A stretch of DNA of 64,000 nt from Paenibacillus polymyxa (lineage in GTDB: Bacteria; Bacillota; Bacilli; Paenibacillales; Paenibacillaceae). The notes below the pieces were generated by a model that worked only from the letters and a program-made list of their open reading frames with translations, ran no database searches and was not told the DNA's origin. Below are positions 27,241 through 35,778 of the stretch, piece by piece. The stretch's first letter is position 1; each line of letters opens with the position of its first letter. The translations under genes were made by a program, and so were the position numbers. Where the stretch lies: positions 930,001-994,000 of the forward strand of contig NZ_CP015423.1 of NCBI RefSeq assembly GCF_001719045.1, written 5' to 3'.

Positions 27241-27393
27241 GGGGCGCGGCTCCGCGGATCATTTGATCTTACGATCGCTGTTGCAACGGGATTCTTGGAA
27301 TTAGGTAACACATTTAAAGGTAAGAATCCCGTTGCAAAGGCGAACGCTGGCGTTTCTCCAGATTCAAATGAACCGCTTCGCTACTGCCCGCCT
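27241..27393. repeat. Dispersed structured repeat, family 1, copy A
   Basis: Inner perfect 16-pair stem (27281-27296 with 27322-27337) flanked by CGATCGCTG and AGGCGAACGCT, inside an outer stem (27254-27265 with 27365-27376, 11 of 12 pairs). The element at 47641-47793 keeps the flanking blocks but has different, still complementary stem sequences. It fills the gap between rlmI and the Na/Pi symporter; no gene is evident in it. Confidence 0.75.
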
Positions 27394-27444
27394 GTATATC
27401 GACGTCACGCTTTTAAAGCTTGTGAAGATACTACAAAAATTATC

Positions 27445-27485
27445 GTTCTATAAAAAAACAGCCCGGCCATGCTTGTCATGGCTGT
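27445..27485 (-). terminator. Hairpin with T run, minus strand
   Basis: GCCATG and CATGGC (27466-27471 with 27477-27482) around CTTGT, extended by ACA/TGT, with seven Ts following on the minus strand. No minus-strand gene ends here; the nearest, the Nudix gene, stops 1.1 kb away, so it may end read-through or antisense transcripts. Confidence 0.5.
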
Positions 27486-27538
27486 CCTCGGTAGATCATA
27501 GGCTGTTACATAAGTATTTTCACCTAGAAGAGGGGGCT

Positions 27539-28567
27539 ATGCCCGTGTTTATACATGTTATACTCCCGTTGTGCGGTGGGCTGTTTATTTTTTTGGGCGG
27601 GATGAAGCTGATGGAAGCAGCCCTCCGGCATTTGGCCGGCCCCTTCCTCACCCGCTGGTTGAACCACGCCACAGTTTCCCCTTGGCGGGGCATGCTGTTC
27701 AGCTCAGGCATTACCGCCCTGCTGCAAAGCAGCACCGCCGTAACGGTGCTGACGATCGGACTGGTCAACGCCGGGCTATTGACCTACGGCCGCACGCTCG
27801 GCATCATTCTCGGCACCAATATCGGCACCTGCCTGACCACCGAGCTGATGGGGCTCCAGCTCGGCAAGCTGGCTGTTCCGCTGCTCTGCGGCTCACTGCT
27901 CTGCTGGAGCACTGCCGTCCTGTGGAGTGAAGCTGTCCCCAGCCGCCAGTATGCGTCTGCCGGAGCTTCATCCGGCTCCAATGGGCTCAGCCGTCCGCAG
28001 GCTGTACAATATATCAGCCTCGTCTTTGCTGGATTTTCGCTGATTCTGGCGGGTATTCGCGTGATGCAGTCGGTCGGACCCTGGATTGAGCAGGCCGGAC
28101 TATTCCGTTGGTTTCTTGATCACGCTGCAGCCAACATGTGGTGGGCCTTCGCTGCTGGAGCCTGCCTGACCGCGCTGGTTCACAGTAGCGCAGCCGTCAT
28201 TGGCATGGCGATTAGCCTTGCCGCTGCGGGAGCCTTGCCAGCCGATGTGGGGATCGCCATCGTCATCGGCTCCAATGTAGGTACCTGCGTAACCGCCCTG
28301 ATTGCCGCTGTTGGCGGCAGCGTGTCCGGCAAATTTGTAGCCTGGTCCCACGTGCTGCTGAACGTCGGCGGAGCCTTGCTCTTTATGCCGTTGATCCCTG
28401 GTCTGGAGATGGCCGCTGCCTGGATATCTACCGAGCCCGGAGCCAAGGTAGCCCATGCCCAAACTCTGTTTAACGTTATTAGCTCTCTGCTGGTCTTGCC
28501 TCTCTGCTATCTACCTGTGTGGACGCGTTTAGAGGATCGTATATCTCCCCACAGAATCAAACGTTAA
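27539..28567 (+). CDS. yqeW: Na+/phosphate cotransporter family protein (YqeW-like)
   Basis: Membrane symporter of the Na/Pi cotransporter II family. The 342-residue product consists of two inverted repeats with about eight helices. Each repeat has the signature near LLQSSTAVTVLTIG (about residue 65) and LVHSSAAVIGMAI (about residue 215), plus GTNIGTCLT and GSNVGTCVT. There is no C-terminal PhoU-like domain. AGAGGGGGCT precedes the ATG; an upstream open frame would run into the structured repeat and is rejected. It is the only plus-strand gene for many kilobases, is richer in GC than its neighbours, and its 3' end overlaps the convergent Nudix gene by 11 bases. Confidence 0.88.
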   Translation: MPVFIHVILPLCGGLFIFLGGMKLMEAALRHLAGPFLTRWLNHATVSPWRGMLFSSGITALLQSSTAVTVLTIGLVNAGLLTYGRTLGIILGTNIGTCLTTELMGLQLGKLAVPLLCGSLLCWSTAVLWSEAVPSRQYASAGASSGSNGLSRPQAVQYISLVFAGFSLILAGIRVMQSVGPWIEQAGLFRWFLDHAAANMWWAFAAGACLTALVHSSAAVIGMAISLAAAGALPADVGIAIVIGSNVGTCVTALIAAVGGSVSGKFVAWSHVLLNVGGALLFMPLIPGLEMAAAWISTEPGAKVAHAQTLFNVISSLLVLPLCYLPVWTRLEDRISPHRIKR

Positions 28568-28991
28568 TTCCTAGCATGGACAGCGCCTTGCTTAAAATGA
28601 CATCATTATTGTCATATCCACCCTGGCGCTGGAGACGCCATGCTTCCTCAGGCGTATGCCACGCAACTCCTTTAATTTCTTCGATCTGTGCCTGTAAATC
28701 CCCATCCAGTGCCTCTACGAGATAATAATGTACTTCTTTATCTACTTCCCCAAATTCTGGATGCTGATACGTATAAGCAATCATATCTACATGCTGGATA
28801 ATCCGCCCGTTCAACCCTGTTTCCTCGCGAATTTCACGTAAAGCCGTCTGTTCGATTGTTTCTCCCAACTCCATTTTCCCTTTAGCCAAGGATACCTTGC
28901 CATATCGGTCAGTAATGAGCTGAATTTCAAGCTGCTCCCCCTGTTTGCGAAACACAACGCCGCCTGCGGAAATTTCCTTTTTTGCTGCCAT
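28557..28991 (-). CDS. Nudix hydrolase
   Basis: Nudix-family pyrophosphohydrolase, 144 residues. The Nudix box is complete: GKMELGETIEQTALREIREE followed by TGL, at about residues 38-60, preceded by SAGGVVFRKQ. Substrate cannot be told; the EEIKGVAWHTPEEA-like tail resembles NUDIX proteins acting on dinucleoside polyphosphates or mRNA caps. It follows mtaB after 104 bases on the same strand, with GGAAGGGAG before the ATG. Its 3' end overlaps the Na/Pi symporter gene tail to tail. Confidence 0.9.
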   Translation of the reverse strand: MAAKKEISAGGVVFRKQGEQLEIQLITDRYGKVSLAKGKMELGETIEQTALREIREETGLNGRIIQHVDMIAYTYQHPEFGEVDKEVHYYLVEALDGDLQAQIEEIKGVAWHTPEEAWRLQRQGGYDNNDVILSKALSMLGINV

Positions 28992-29014
28992 CCTGTAATC
29001 TCCCTTCCTTGCGC

Positions 29015-29059
29015 AACAAGGATTCCGTCCTCTCTGTAAGGAAAGGCGAAATCCTTGTT
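29015..29059 (-). repeat. Inverted repeat ahead of the Nudix gene
   Basis: AACAAGGATTCCG (29015-29027) pairs with CGAAATCCTTGTT (29047-29059) at 12 of 13 positions around 19 bases. It ends 24 bases before the Nudix start codon and could fold in the leader. A short GCCTG/CAGGC palindrome with a T run (29074-29092, plus strand) lies beside it. Confidence 0.45.
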
Positions 29060-29095
29060 TGCCATCTCTATTGCCTGTTCAGGCTTTTTTTGTTC

Positions 29096-30439
29096 TTACA
29101 GAGCTGTTTGCAGCCCATTCTCTAGTACGCGGACCAATTGGCCTTCACTTTCATTAATGCCTGCCTTCGTCAGCTTCACGCGGCATACCTTGCCAACCAG
29201 ATCCTCAGTACCTTCAAACGCCAGTTGAATATAATTGTCACTATATCCATGGAGTATGCCGCTATCTTCGGTCCCTTTCGGCGCAACTTCCGGAATGACC
29301 TCCAGCACCTGACCTACAAACTTCTCAGCATACGCCAGTTGCATTTGCTCTGACAGCTGTATCAGCTCATGCACTCGTGCATTTTTCACGTCTTCGTCCA
29401 CCTGATCCTCCATACGCGCCGCAGGGGTTCCACTGCGCTTGGAGTAAGGGAACACGTGCATTTCCGAAAAACCGATTTTTTTCATCAGCTCATAGCCATT
29501 GCGGAACATTTCATCCGTCTCCCCAGGGAAGCCGACAATCACGTCCGTTGTAATCGCTACATCTGGCATTGCTTTGCGAATCATAAGCATTTTGTTATAA
29601 AACTCTTCTGTCGTGTACTTGCGACGCATCCGTTTCAATACAGTGTCATCCCCCGCCTGAAGCGGTATGTGAAAATGACGAACCAGCTTGGTGGAACGAT
29701 TCAGCACATCAAGCATTTTTTCATCAATCTGGCTGGCTTCAATCGAACTGATACGGATACGCTCCAGCCCTTCCACCTTCTCCAGATCCCACAGCAGATC
29801 AGACAGGTCATAGTTTTCCATGTCGTCACCATAACCGCCAGTGTGGATACCTGTGAGCACAATTTCCTTGTAGCCCGCGTGTACCAATTGACGCGCCTGT
29901 GCAATAATGCTGGCGGCGTCACGACTGCGGGATAGACCCCGCGACCACGGAATGATGCAGAAGGTACAGAAGTTATTGCAACCATCCTGAATTTTCAAAA
30001 ATGCCCGAGTATGATTAGCAAAATCAGGCACATCCATTTCCTCAAATACACGCGTTTTCATAATATTGCGCACGGCGTTCACCGGTTGACGCGTCCCTTG
30101 AATTTCCTGCACGAACGGAATGATTTTGTCCCGATCCTGAGTCCCGATAACGAGATCAACGCCAGGAATATCCATAATTTCGGCAGGAGAAGTTTGGGCG
30201 TAACAGCCCGTCACTGCCACAATGGCATCTGGATTCCGGCGAATCGCGCGGCGAATAATCTGACGACTCTTTTTATCACCGGTATTCGTAACGGTACATG
30301 TATTAATAAGATAGACATCAGCAGTCTGCTCATCAAAGTCCACCTGTTCATAACCTTCATTTTTAAACAGCTGCCAGATCGCTTCTGTATCATAAAAGTT
30401 TACCTTACAGCCCAATGTGTAAAATGCCACTGACGGCAT
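29096..30439 (-). CDS. mtaB: tRNA N6-threonylcarbamoyladenosine(37) methylthiotransferase MtaB
   Basis: Radical-SAM methylthiotransferase that converts t6A37 to ms2t6A37 in tRNAs reading ANN codons. The 447-residue product has the N-terminal UPF0004 domain with cluster cysteines (YTLGCKVN, LINTCTVTN, VTGCYAQ), the radical-SAM motif GCNNFCTFCIIPWSRG, and a C-terminal TRAM domain. The start at 30437-30439 has GGGAGGGG upstream and lies one base after the rsmE stop; an open frame extends 24 codons upstream inside rsmE but lacks a ribosome site. Standard rsmE-mtaB pair. Confidence 0.96.
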   Translation of the reverse strand: MPSVAFYTLGCKVNFYDTEAIWQLFKNEGYEQVDFDEQTADVYLINTCTVTNTGDKKSRQIIRRAIRRNPDAIVAVTGCYAQTSPAEIMDIPGVDLVIGTQDRDKIIPFVQEIQGTRQPVNAVRNIMKTRVFEEMDVPDFANHTRAFLKIQDGCNNFCTFCIIPWSRGLSRSRDAASIIAQARQLVHAGYKEIVLTGIHTGGYGDDMENYDLSDLLWDLEKVEGLERIRISSIEASQIDEKMLDVLNRSTKLVRHFHIPLQAGDDTVLKRMRRKYTTEEFYNKMLMIRKAMPDVAITTDVIVGFPGETDEMFRNGYELMKKIGFSEMHVFPYSKRSGTPAARMEDQVDEDVKNARVHELIQLSEQMQLAYAEKFVGQVLEVIPEVAPKGTEDSGILHGYSDNYIQLAFEGTEDLVGKVCRVKLTKAGINESEGQLVRVLENGLQTAL

Positions 30440-30440
30440 A

Positions 30441-31205
30441 TTAAACCCCTCCCATTTCTCCTGTCTCATATAAAATGCATGCCAATGCAGCCATTCCTGC
30501 GGTCTCAGCACGTAAAATACGTCTTCCCAGTCCTGTAGACTGGGCTCCAGCCTGTTCGGCCTCCAGACTTTCCGCTTCAGTAAAGCCGCCTTCCGGGCCT
30601 ACCACCAGCAGAACACGCGGCATGTCCGTCGACGCCCATTGTCCTGCCAAAGGCTGGATTACATCCCGTAGCTGTTTACCCTGCTCTTTTTCATAACAAT
30701 AACATATCAAATCATACCCAGCAAAAGAAGCCAGAAGTTCTTTCCACGTCATGGGCGCGCTAATTTCTGGAATCCGGTTACGGTGGCTTTGTTCAGCCGC
30801 CTCCTTCACAATCTTGCGCCAACGCTCCAGTCGCTTGCCTTCTTTTTTAGCATCATACTGCACGACCGTACGCTCGGACAAAAACGGTACAAACCCGGTT
30901 GCTCCGATTTCTGTACATTTTTGCATCACCGTCTCCATCTTGTCTCCTTTAGGAAGACTCTGAGCGATGGTGACCTGCACATGTGGTTCAGAGGTCATCT
31001 TCAGCGGCTCAATAATCCTCGCCGTAACATGATCCTGCTCAATCGTATCCAAAGCAACCAGCGCTTCTTTAGATACCCCGTCACTAACTATAATTTTGTC
31101 ACCACTACGGCCCCGCATGACTTTAGCGATATGCCGCGCGTCCTCACCCGCGACAATCACGTGATCTTCTAGAAATTGCTCTGCCGGAATAAAATAACGC
31201 TGCAT
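30441..31205 (-). CDS. rsmE: 16S rRNA (uracil(1498)-N(3))-methyltransferase
   Basis: SPOUT-class methyltransferase that makes m3U1498 in 16S rRNA. The 254-residue product has an N-terminal PUA-like domain (EDARHIAKVMRGRSGDKI) and a trefoil-knot SAM site with VLLVVGPEGGFTEAE and LGRRILRAETAGMAAL, both diagnostic. It is followed by mtaB after one base and preceded by a 188-base gap that contains the terminator of the upstream peptidase gene, so rsmE-mtaB probably have their own promoter; none is obvious. Confidence 0.96.
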   Translation of the reverse strand: MQRYFIPAEQFLEDHVIVAGEDARHIAKVMRGRSGDKIIVSDGVSKEALVALDTIEQDHVTARIIEPLKMTSEPHVQVTIAQSLPKGDKMETVMQKCTEIGATGFVPFLSERTVVQYDAKKEGKRLERWRKIVKEAAEQSHRNRIPEISAPMTWKELLASFAGYDLICYCYEKEQGKQLRDVIQPLAGQWASTDMPRVLLVVGPEGGFTEAESLEAEQAGAQSTGLGRRILRAETAGMAALACILYETGEMGGV

Positions 31206-31380
31206 TCTCTCTCACACCTATTCCTGGATTTTGCAAAATCCTCATTCTAAAAATAACTGTTATCTACTAACGTTCCGTACAAAATCCGAATAAATCACCA
31301 AGCAACATCATATCATCTTTTGCGCCTGTATGACCAGTCTGTTCCCTCTTCTATTCAGGTTATACCTACCTATTCTCGTA

Positions 31381-31402
31381 AAAAAAGGAGCCCTTAGGCT
31401 CC
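31381..31402 (-). terminator. Terminator overlapping the end of the M50 peptidase gene
   Basis: GGAGCC (31387-31392) and GGCTCC (31397-31402) form a short hairpin, followed by eight Ts on the minus strand. The peptidase stop codon (31394-31396) sits inside the hairpin. Confidence 0.8.
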
Positions 31403-32086
31403 AAACAATCCAGTGATATAAAAAGAGAACTGCAAAAACTGTATATAAATCATCTGGGCCAGCGTGTAAAGAGGTTCAATTGTTACAGCTCGAACCTGCG
31501 GAATGACCAGGATAAGCAGAAAAATAAAGATCGACCACTGTTCAAATTGCTGAAGTTTACGGCGTACAGGAGTGGGGGCCACATCTTCCACAATCCGGTA
31601 TCCATCCAGTGGAGGCAGTGGGATCAAATTAAAGATAAACAAAAATAGATTTAAATTGATCAGAGCATTGATAAACAAATAGATTGCTTGAGCTACCCGT
31701 TGGTTCTCCATCCCCGGCAATACTTGAAAATGAAGGAGCACGGCATAGATCAAAGTAGTAACAAATGCAAGCAGCAGATTGCTCAGCGGACCCGCAGCCG
31801 ATACGATAATGCCCATGAGGCGCGGACGGCTAAAATTGTCACGATTAACCGGAACTGGCTTGGCCCAGCCAAAGCCTCCGATCAACAGCAGCAGCGTACC
31901 CAGCAGGTCAATATGCACTGCCGGATTTAAAGTCACGCGCCCAAGTAGCTTGGCCGTAGGGTCACCAAATTTATTGGCATAATACGCATGTGCAAACTCA
32001 TGAACCGTGAACGATATGATCACAGCCAGTAAATAAAAGGGAAGAACATTTAAATTTACACGAAAAATATTTTGTAGAAAATCCAT
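31394..32086 (-). CDS. Site-2-protease-like membrane metallopeptidase, M50 family (YwhC type)
   Basis: Intramembrane zinc protease of the M50/S2P superfamily, short form without PDZ domain. The 230-residue product has about five helices. The zinc-binding HEFAH (HExxH) is near residue 30 and the third ligand lies in the conserved NLIPLPPLDGYRI near residue 160. Its substrate is unknown. I chose the ATG at 32084-32086, with AAAGAGG before it and the usual short N-terminus, over one 11 codons upstream inside prmA. It follows prmA by two bases and has its own terminator. Confidence 0.9.
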   Translation of the reverse strand: MDFLQNIFRVNLNVLPFYLLAVIISFTVHEFAHAYYANKFGDPTAKLLGRVTLNPAVHIDLLGTLLLLIGGFGWAKPVPVNRDNFSRPRLMGIIVSAAGPLSNLLLAFVTTLIYAVLLHFQVLPGMENQRVAQAIYLFINALINLNLFLFIFNLIPLPPLDGYRIVEDVAPTPVRRKLQQFEQWSIFIFLLILVIPQVRAVTIEPLYTLAQMIYIQFLQFSFYITGLFGA

Positions 32087-32088
32087 AC

Positions 32089-33054
32089 TTACCTCTTTCT
32101 CGCCACAAACGCCAGCCAATCTTCATCCCGGCTTATTTCGGCAATCTCAAAGCCAGCTGCTTTCAAAGCAGTTTCGACAACCTCTTCTTTGTTCTTCCAA
32201 ATCCCTGAAGCAATATAAATACCACCTGGTTCCAGGGCTTTATATACATCATCAATGAACAGCAGAATAATCTCTGCCAATATATTAGCTACCACCAGCT
32301 TGACCGGTAACTGGATACCCAGCGTTGGATCGCTTGCATTAAGCACAGATAGCAAATCACTTTCTTTAATGGTGATGCGTTCCTCCAGTCCGTTCAAACG
32401 CGTATTTTCCCGCGCACTGGATACTGCCACCGGGTCCAAATCCAAGGCAAGTACATGCTTCGCTCCCAGCTTTACAGCTCCAATGGCCAAAATACCGGAA
32501 CCCGTGCCGACATCAATAACTTCTTCTCCACCCTTAATCACAGACTCCAGCGTTCTCAGACAAAGGGATGTCGTAGGATGCGTTCCGGTCCCAAAGGCCA
32601 TACCAGGGTCCAGCTCAATGATTTTTTCCTCTTCACTCGCAGGCTCATATTCCTCCCAAGTGGGTTTAATCGTCAGACGGTCCGATACACGCAAAGGCTT
32701 GAAATATTGCTTCCAAGCATTTGCCCAGTCATCCTCATCAACTGTTTTCAGCTCATACTGAACCTCACCAGGATCAATATCGAAAGTTCTCAATTCTTCG
32801 ACGCGCGGCTCAATCTGCGAACGAATACTATCCATGTCCACTTCTTCGGCAAAATAGCCTTTGATGATCGCTTGTCCTTCAGGTATGTCGTTCAAAGGCC
32901 GATCATACCACTGTCCATAGGACGTATCCCGTGGCTTGTTGAGCGAACCAGATTCTTCAATGGAAACCCCTCCTGCACCTGCTTCGTGCAGAAAATTCGA
33001 AATCATTTCGATGGCTTCTTCGGTTGTATGTATTGTAATTTCATTCCACAACAT
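32089..33054 (-). CDS. prmA: Ribosomal protein L11 methyltransferase
   Basis: PrmA trimethylates ribosomal protein uL11. The 321-residue product starts MLWNEITIHTTEEA, has the small N-terminal substrate-binding domain, a linker with DDWANAWKQYFKPLRV, and a SAM-binding domain with LDPGMAFGTGTHPTT, DVGTGSGILAIGA and LVVANILAEII, all family hallmarks. The second ATG (33052-33054) is used because AGGAGG lies only two bases from the first but eleven from this one. In Bacillus prmA follows dnaJ directly; here a 6.7 kb block separates them. Confidence 0.95.
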   Translation of the reverse strand: MLWNEITIHTTEEAIEMISNFLHEAGAGGVSIEESGSLNKPRDTSYGQWYDRPLNDIPEGQAIIKGYFAEEVDMDSIRSQIEPRVEELRTFDIDPGEVQYELKTVDEDDWANAWKQYFKPLRVSDRLTIKPTWEEYEPASEEEKIIELDPGMAFGTGTHPTTSLCLRTLESVIKGGEEVIDVGTGSGILAIGAVKLGAKHVLALDLDPVAVSSARENTRLNGLEERITIKESDLLSVLNASDPTLGIQLPVKLVVANILAEIILLFIDDVYKALEPGGIYIASGIWKNKEEVVETALKAAGFEIAEISRDEDWLAFVARKR

Positions 33055-33212
33055 GGTTTTCATTTCCTCCTCATTTCACATGCATACATTACATTGTACT
33101 ATATACATGCACAGGAGTTCAAAAAAGCTAATATTATCGGTGCTCAAAATATTTTTTGTAGAGCTTGTATTTGTTGCCCTCTCTTTTAGTCCAAGCACCC
33201 TTAACTCTAGTA

Positions 33213-33221
33213 CATACAATA
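33213..33221 (+). promoter_or_regulatory. Mother-cell-type -10 element upstream of the gene at 33250
   Basis: CATACAATA agrees with the -10 of sigma-E (CATACA-T) and sigma-K (CATA-NNN-TA). No convincing -35 stands at the right distance, so the call is tentative. Confidence 0.35.
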
Positions 33222-33249
33222 CAATATACTAGAAAAGGAGTGATTTAGT

Positions 33250-33669
33250 ATGGCAAAGACGGTGTTAGATTATAATGCCAGTGTTATTACACCTATCACT
33301 AATGGTATAAATCTTCCTGTTCCGATTTCTCCAGCCGGACTTGGAATTGCTACGACGTCTGTATTTATTGATCCTGCTATTCCTGGAGCTGTCAACAACC
33401 GAGTAGAGTTAAAAGCCTCGATTGGACTACGTTTTGTCGGTGCCGGTAACATTAGAGTACTTGTACGGATTTGGAGAGCTGGCAAAGAAATTTATTACGG
33501 ACTGGAATCCAATGTCTTCGATAACAATATTATTCTTAATGTCGAAACGGTAGACGTTGCACCTCTGGGCGTGCAAAACTACCAACTGATTATTGAAAAT
33601 CAGACGCCTGCGACGACTGCATTTGTCTCCGGTCCTCTTGTTTTTAGTGCAACAGCATATAGCGGATAA
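33250..33669 (+). CDS. Hypothetical beta-rich protein, possible spore-surface component
   Basis: I do not recognise the family. The 139-residue product has no signal peptide or hydrophobic helix and alternates short beta-type strands: LPVPISPAGLGIATTSVFID, RVELKASIGLRFVGAGNIRV, LVRIWRAGKEIYYGLE and NYQLIIENQTPATTAFV. It ends SATAYSG. This is the style of exosporium or phage-tail-fibre tip proteins with a jelly-roll. AAAAGGAG precedes the ATG and a long terminator follows, so it is monocistronic. It is one of few plus-strand genes here. Spore expression is inferred only from the -10. Confidence 0.7.
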   Translation: MAKTVLDYNASVITPITNGINLPVPISPAGLGIATTSVFIDPAIPGAVNNRVELKASIGLRFVGAGNIRVLVRIWRAGKEIYYGLESNVFDNNIILNVETVDVAPLGVQNYQLIIENQTPATTAFVSGPLVFSATAYSG

Positions 33670-33699
33670 TGAATAGGAAGAGGAAAGAACACAAATAAG

Positions 33700-33747
33700 A
33701 CGGGTTATCCCAAAATCATCATTGTTGATGGGGATAACCCGTTTTAT
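33700..33747. terminator. Bidirectional terminator
   Basis: ACGGGTTATCCC (33700-33711) pairs with GGGATAACCCGT, followed by TTTTATT. It serves the plus gene ending at 33669 and probably the convergent gene ending at 33754. Confidence 0.88.
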
Positions 33748-33753
33748 TAAATT

Positions 33754-33939
33754 CTACTCATTGTCGTTTATGATACGCTGCTGACGACGGTCAGCTACTT
33801 CGCTACGCCGGATCGCTTCTAGATCCTCAGCATCTGCCTGATCTGCCGAGAACTCAACATCTTCATTTTTAGCAGATTGCATGCGTTTGATTTTTTCGGT
33901 TTTGGTCAGCACTTTATCAAACCGTTTGTTTTTGGACAT
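33754..33939 (-). CDS. yfhD: YfhD-family small protein
   Basis: Sixty-one-residue, highly charged protein without hydrophobic segments. The stretch VEFSADQADAEDLEAIRRSE and VADRR near the C-terminus match the YfhD family of spore-former small proteins of unknown function. A good AAGGAG precedes the ATG. It lies 24 bases downstream of the gene at 33964, with which it may be co-transcribed, and shares a bidirectional terminator with the gene at 33250. Confidence 0.75.
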   Translation of the reverse strand: MSKNKRFDKVLTKTEKIKRMQSAKNEDVEFSADQADAEDLEAIRRSEVADRRQQRIINDNE

Positions 33940-33963
33940 CGGTCACTGCTCCTTCCAAACTTT

Positions 33964-34338
33964 TCACAGCATTCCACCCGCCTGTTCCACGATGGACATC
34001 GCCTGATGATGTATGGATTCATCCACCACAGCGGTCAACAAAATATCGCGGCCTGTCGGTCCGCCCTGTCCTCCATCACTCATGCCACTGGCGGACGGAT
34101 CAGCCGCAGCCAGTATTGCTGGAGTTGCATCTGTAAAGTCCACGCCCTGTGTCAGTGAGGACAAGCTGCTAATCTGTCCTGAAAATACAGGCAATCCGGC
34201 GTTGCCAGTAGACTGCCGCGGATACCGGCTAAATCGGTCTATCGACACATCGGCTACCCGGAGTGCTTCCAGTTTTCTAGCGGCTCCCTGTGCTTCCTCA
34301 GGACTTTTGAAATACGCCAAAATATTTTTTTCGCCCAT
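33964..34338 (-). CDS. Hypothetical protein
   Basis: No family recognised with certainty. The 124-residue product begins with an alpha/beta stretch MGEKNILAYFKSPEEAQGA then RKLEALRVADVSIDRFS, similar in pattern to small stress proteins with a ferredoxin-like fold. A low-complexity Gly/Ser/Asp part follows (about 60-100), and the product ends with VVDESIHHQAMSIVEQAGG, a second half of such a fold. AGGGAGA precedes the ATG. It is followed at 24 bases by the YfhD-type gene. Confidence 0.65.
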   Translation of the reverse strand: MGEKNILAYFKSPEEAQGAARKLEALRVADVSIDRFSRYPRQSTGNAGLPVFSGQISSLSSLTQGVDFTDATPAILAAADPSASGMSDGGQGGPTGRDILLTAVVDESIHHQAMSIVEQAGGML

Positions 34339-34363
34339 CTCAAAATCTCCCTGTGTAGTATTG

Positions 34364-34400
34364 AGCGTAACTGCTCTTCAAAAGCATAGAGCGTTACGCT
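34364..34400 (-). repeat. Inverted repeat upstream of the gene at 33964
   Basis: AGCGTAAC (34364-34371) and GTTACGCT (34393-34400) enclose 21 bases. It lies 26 bases before the start codon and 119 bases past the malic enzyme stop; it could be an operator or a weak terminator. The rest of the gap shows nothing. Confidence 0.45.
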
Positions 34401-34518
34401 TTGTTATATCCTGCTCATTGGCACGATTTTATATTCCCTACGAAGACTAGACGGATGCAGACGATAATGGAAACAGTGGGCCTAGACAGTGAACTATAGT
34501 TTGTGAAGAATATAACTT

Positions 34519-35715
34519 TTACGGGTGTAAAGTAGCTGCCGGAGCTTCACCTGACTTGGCTACTCCTGTCTCCCATGCAGCACGAATAACAGCATCCCGT
34601 ACCTTTTGAACCACCTTCGGATTAAAAACATTCGGTATGATATAAGTTTCACTTAGCTCTTCAGGACAGATCGCATCAGCGATGGCAAGTCCGGCAGCTA
34701 GCTTCATTTCCTCATTAATCGTCGTAGCATGGCAATCTAGAGCACCCCGAAAAATTCCCGGGAAGCACAGCACATTGTTAATCTGATTTGGAAAATCGGA
34801 GCGACCGGTAGCAAGTACACGTACATGAGGTGCGGCTACAGCTGGATCAATTTCCGGATTCGGATTCGCCATGGCGAACACAATAGGATCAGTTGCCATG
34901 CTCTGTATATCCTCTACAGTCAGTATATTCGGGCCTGACACACCAATGAATACATCAGCTCCCACAATCACATCGGATAAACTTCCACTTAAATTGTGCG
35001 GATTAGTCATGTTCGCATACTCTGTCCAATGCGGGTTACTGTACTCCACGTCACGATGAATAGCTCCCTGTCGATCAACGCCAATCAGATTGCGCACACC
35101 TGCCTTAAGCAGCATATGAGAGCAGGCCATACCCGCCGCACCAATCCCTGCAAATACAACTTTGACATCCTCCATTTTTTTGCCACATACCTTTAATGCA
35201 TTGACCAGACCCGCTAATACAACAACTGCCGTACCATGCTGATCATCATGAAATACTGGAATGTCTAGTTCCTGCTTCAACCGTCTCTCGATTTCAAAAC
35301 AGCGTGGCGAAGATATATCTTCCAAATTAATGCCGCCAAAGGCAGGAGCAATCATTTTGACAATTTGAACAATTTCATCAGCGTCCTTCGTGTTGAGACA
35401 GATTGGGAAGGCGTCGACACCTGCAAATTGTTTGAACAACACTGCTTTACCCTCCATTACAGGCATAGCGGCCTCCGGTCCGATATCTCCTAATCCAAGT
35501 ACTGCTGTTCCGTCTGAAACGACTGCTACTGTATTCTTTTTGATCGTTAATTGATACGCTTTGGCTGGGTCATTGGCGATTTCCATACAAATTTCAGCTA
35601 CACCCGGCGTATACACTTTGGATAACCCCTCCATCGTTTCAATTCGCTTCTTTGGTAAGGTCTCCATTTTGCCACCTGCATGTAATTCTCTAATTTCGTC
35701 TATTAAACTGCTCAT
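34519..35715 (-). CDS. Malic enzyme (NAD(P)-dependent, decarboxylating)
   Basis: Oxidative decarboxylation of malate to pyruvate. The 398-residue short-form enzyme shows [13 protein letters not shown], the lysine-bearing [20 protein letters not shown], metal ligands in [15 protein letters not shown] and FHDDQHGTA, and a Rossmann site [15 protein letters not shown] versus NADP preference cannot be decided. It is the last gene of the malK-malR-maeN-mae cluster, 63 bases after the malate symporter, so imported malate would feed directly into pyruvate. Confidence 0.95.
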   Translation of the reverse strand: MSSLIDEIRELHAGGKMETLPKKRIETMEGLSKVYTPGVAEICMEIANDPAKAYQLTIKKNTVAVVSDGTAVLGLGDIGPEAAMPVMEGKAVLFKQFAGVDAFPICLNTKDADEIVQIVKMIAPAFGGINLEDISSPRCFEIERRLKQELDIPVFHDDQHGTAVVVLAGLVNALKVCGKKMEDVKVVFAGIGAAGMACSHMLLKAGVRNLIGVDRQGAIHRDVEYSNPHWTEYANMTNPHNLSGSLSDVIVGADVFIGVSGPNILTVEDIQSMATDPIVFAMANPNPEIDPAVAAPHVRVLATGRSDFPNQINNVLCFPGIFRGALDCHATTINEEMKLAAGLAIADAICPEELSETYIIPNVFNPKVVQKVRDAVIRAAWETGVAKSGEAPAATLHP

Positions 35716-35778
35716 ATTTTTCTCCGTCCTTTCATGTCTCTATTTGGATATGAAACTCAGTCCTGTGTATAAAACTCA

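Noticed and set aside
27332..27538. Extended N-terminus of the Na/Pi symporter
   Set aside because: It would translate through the structured repeat and a terminator hairpin; the ATG at 27539 has a good ribosome site and the family N-terminus.
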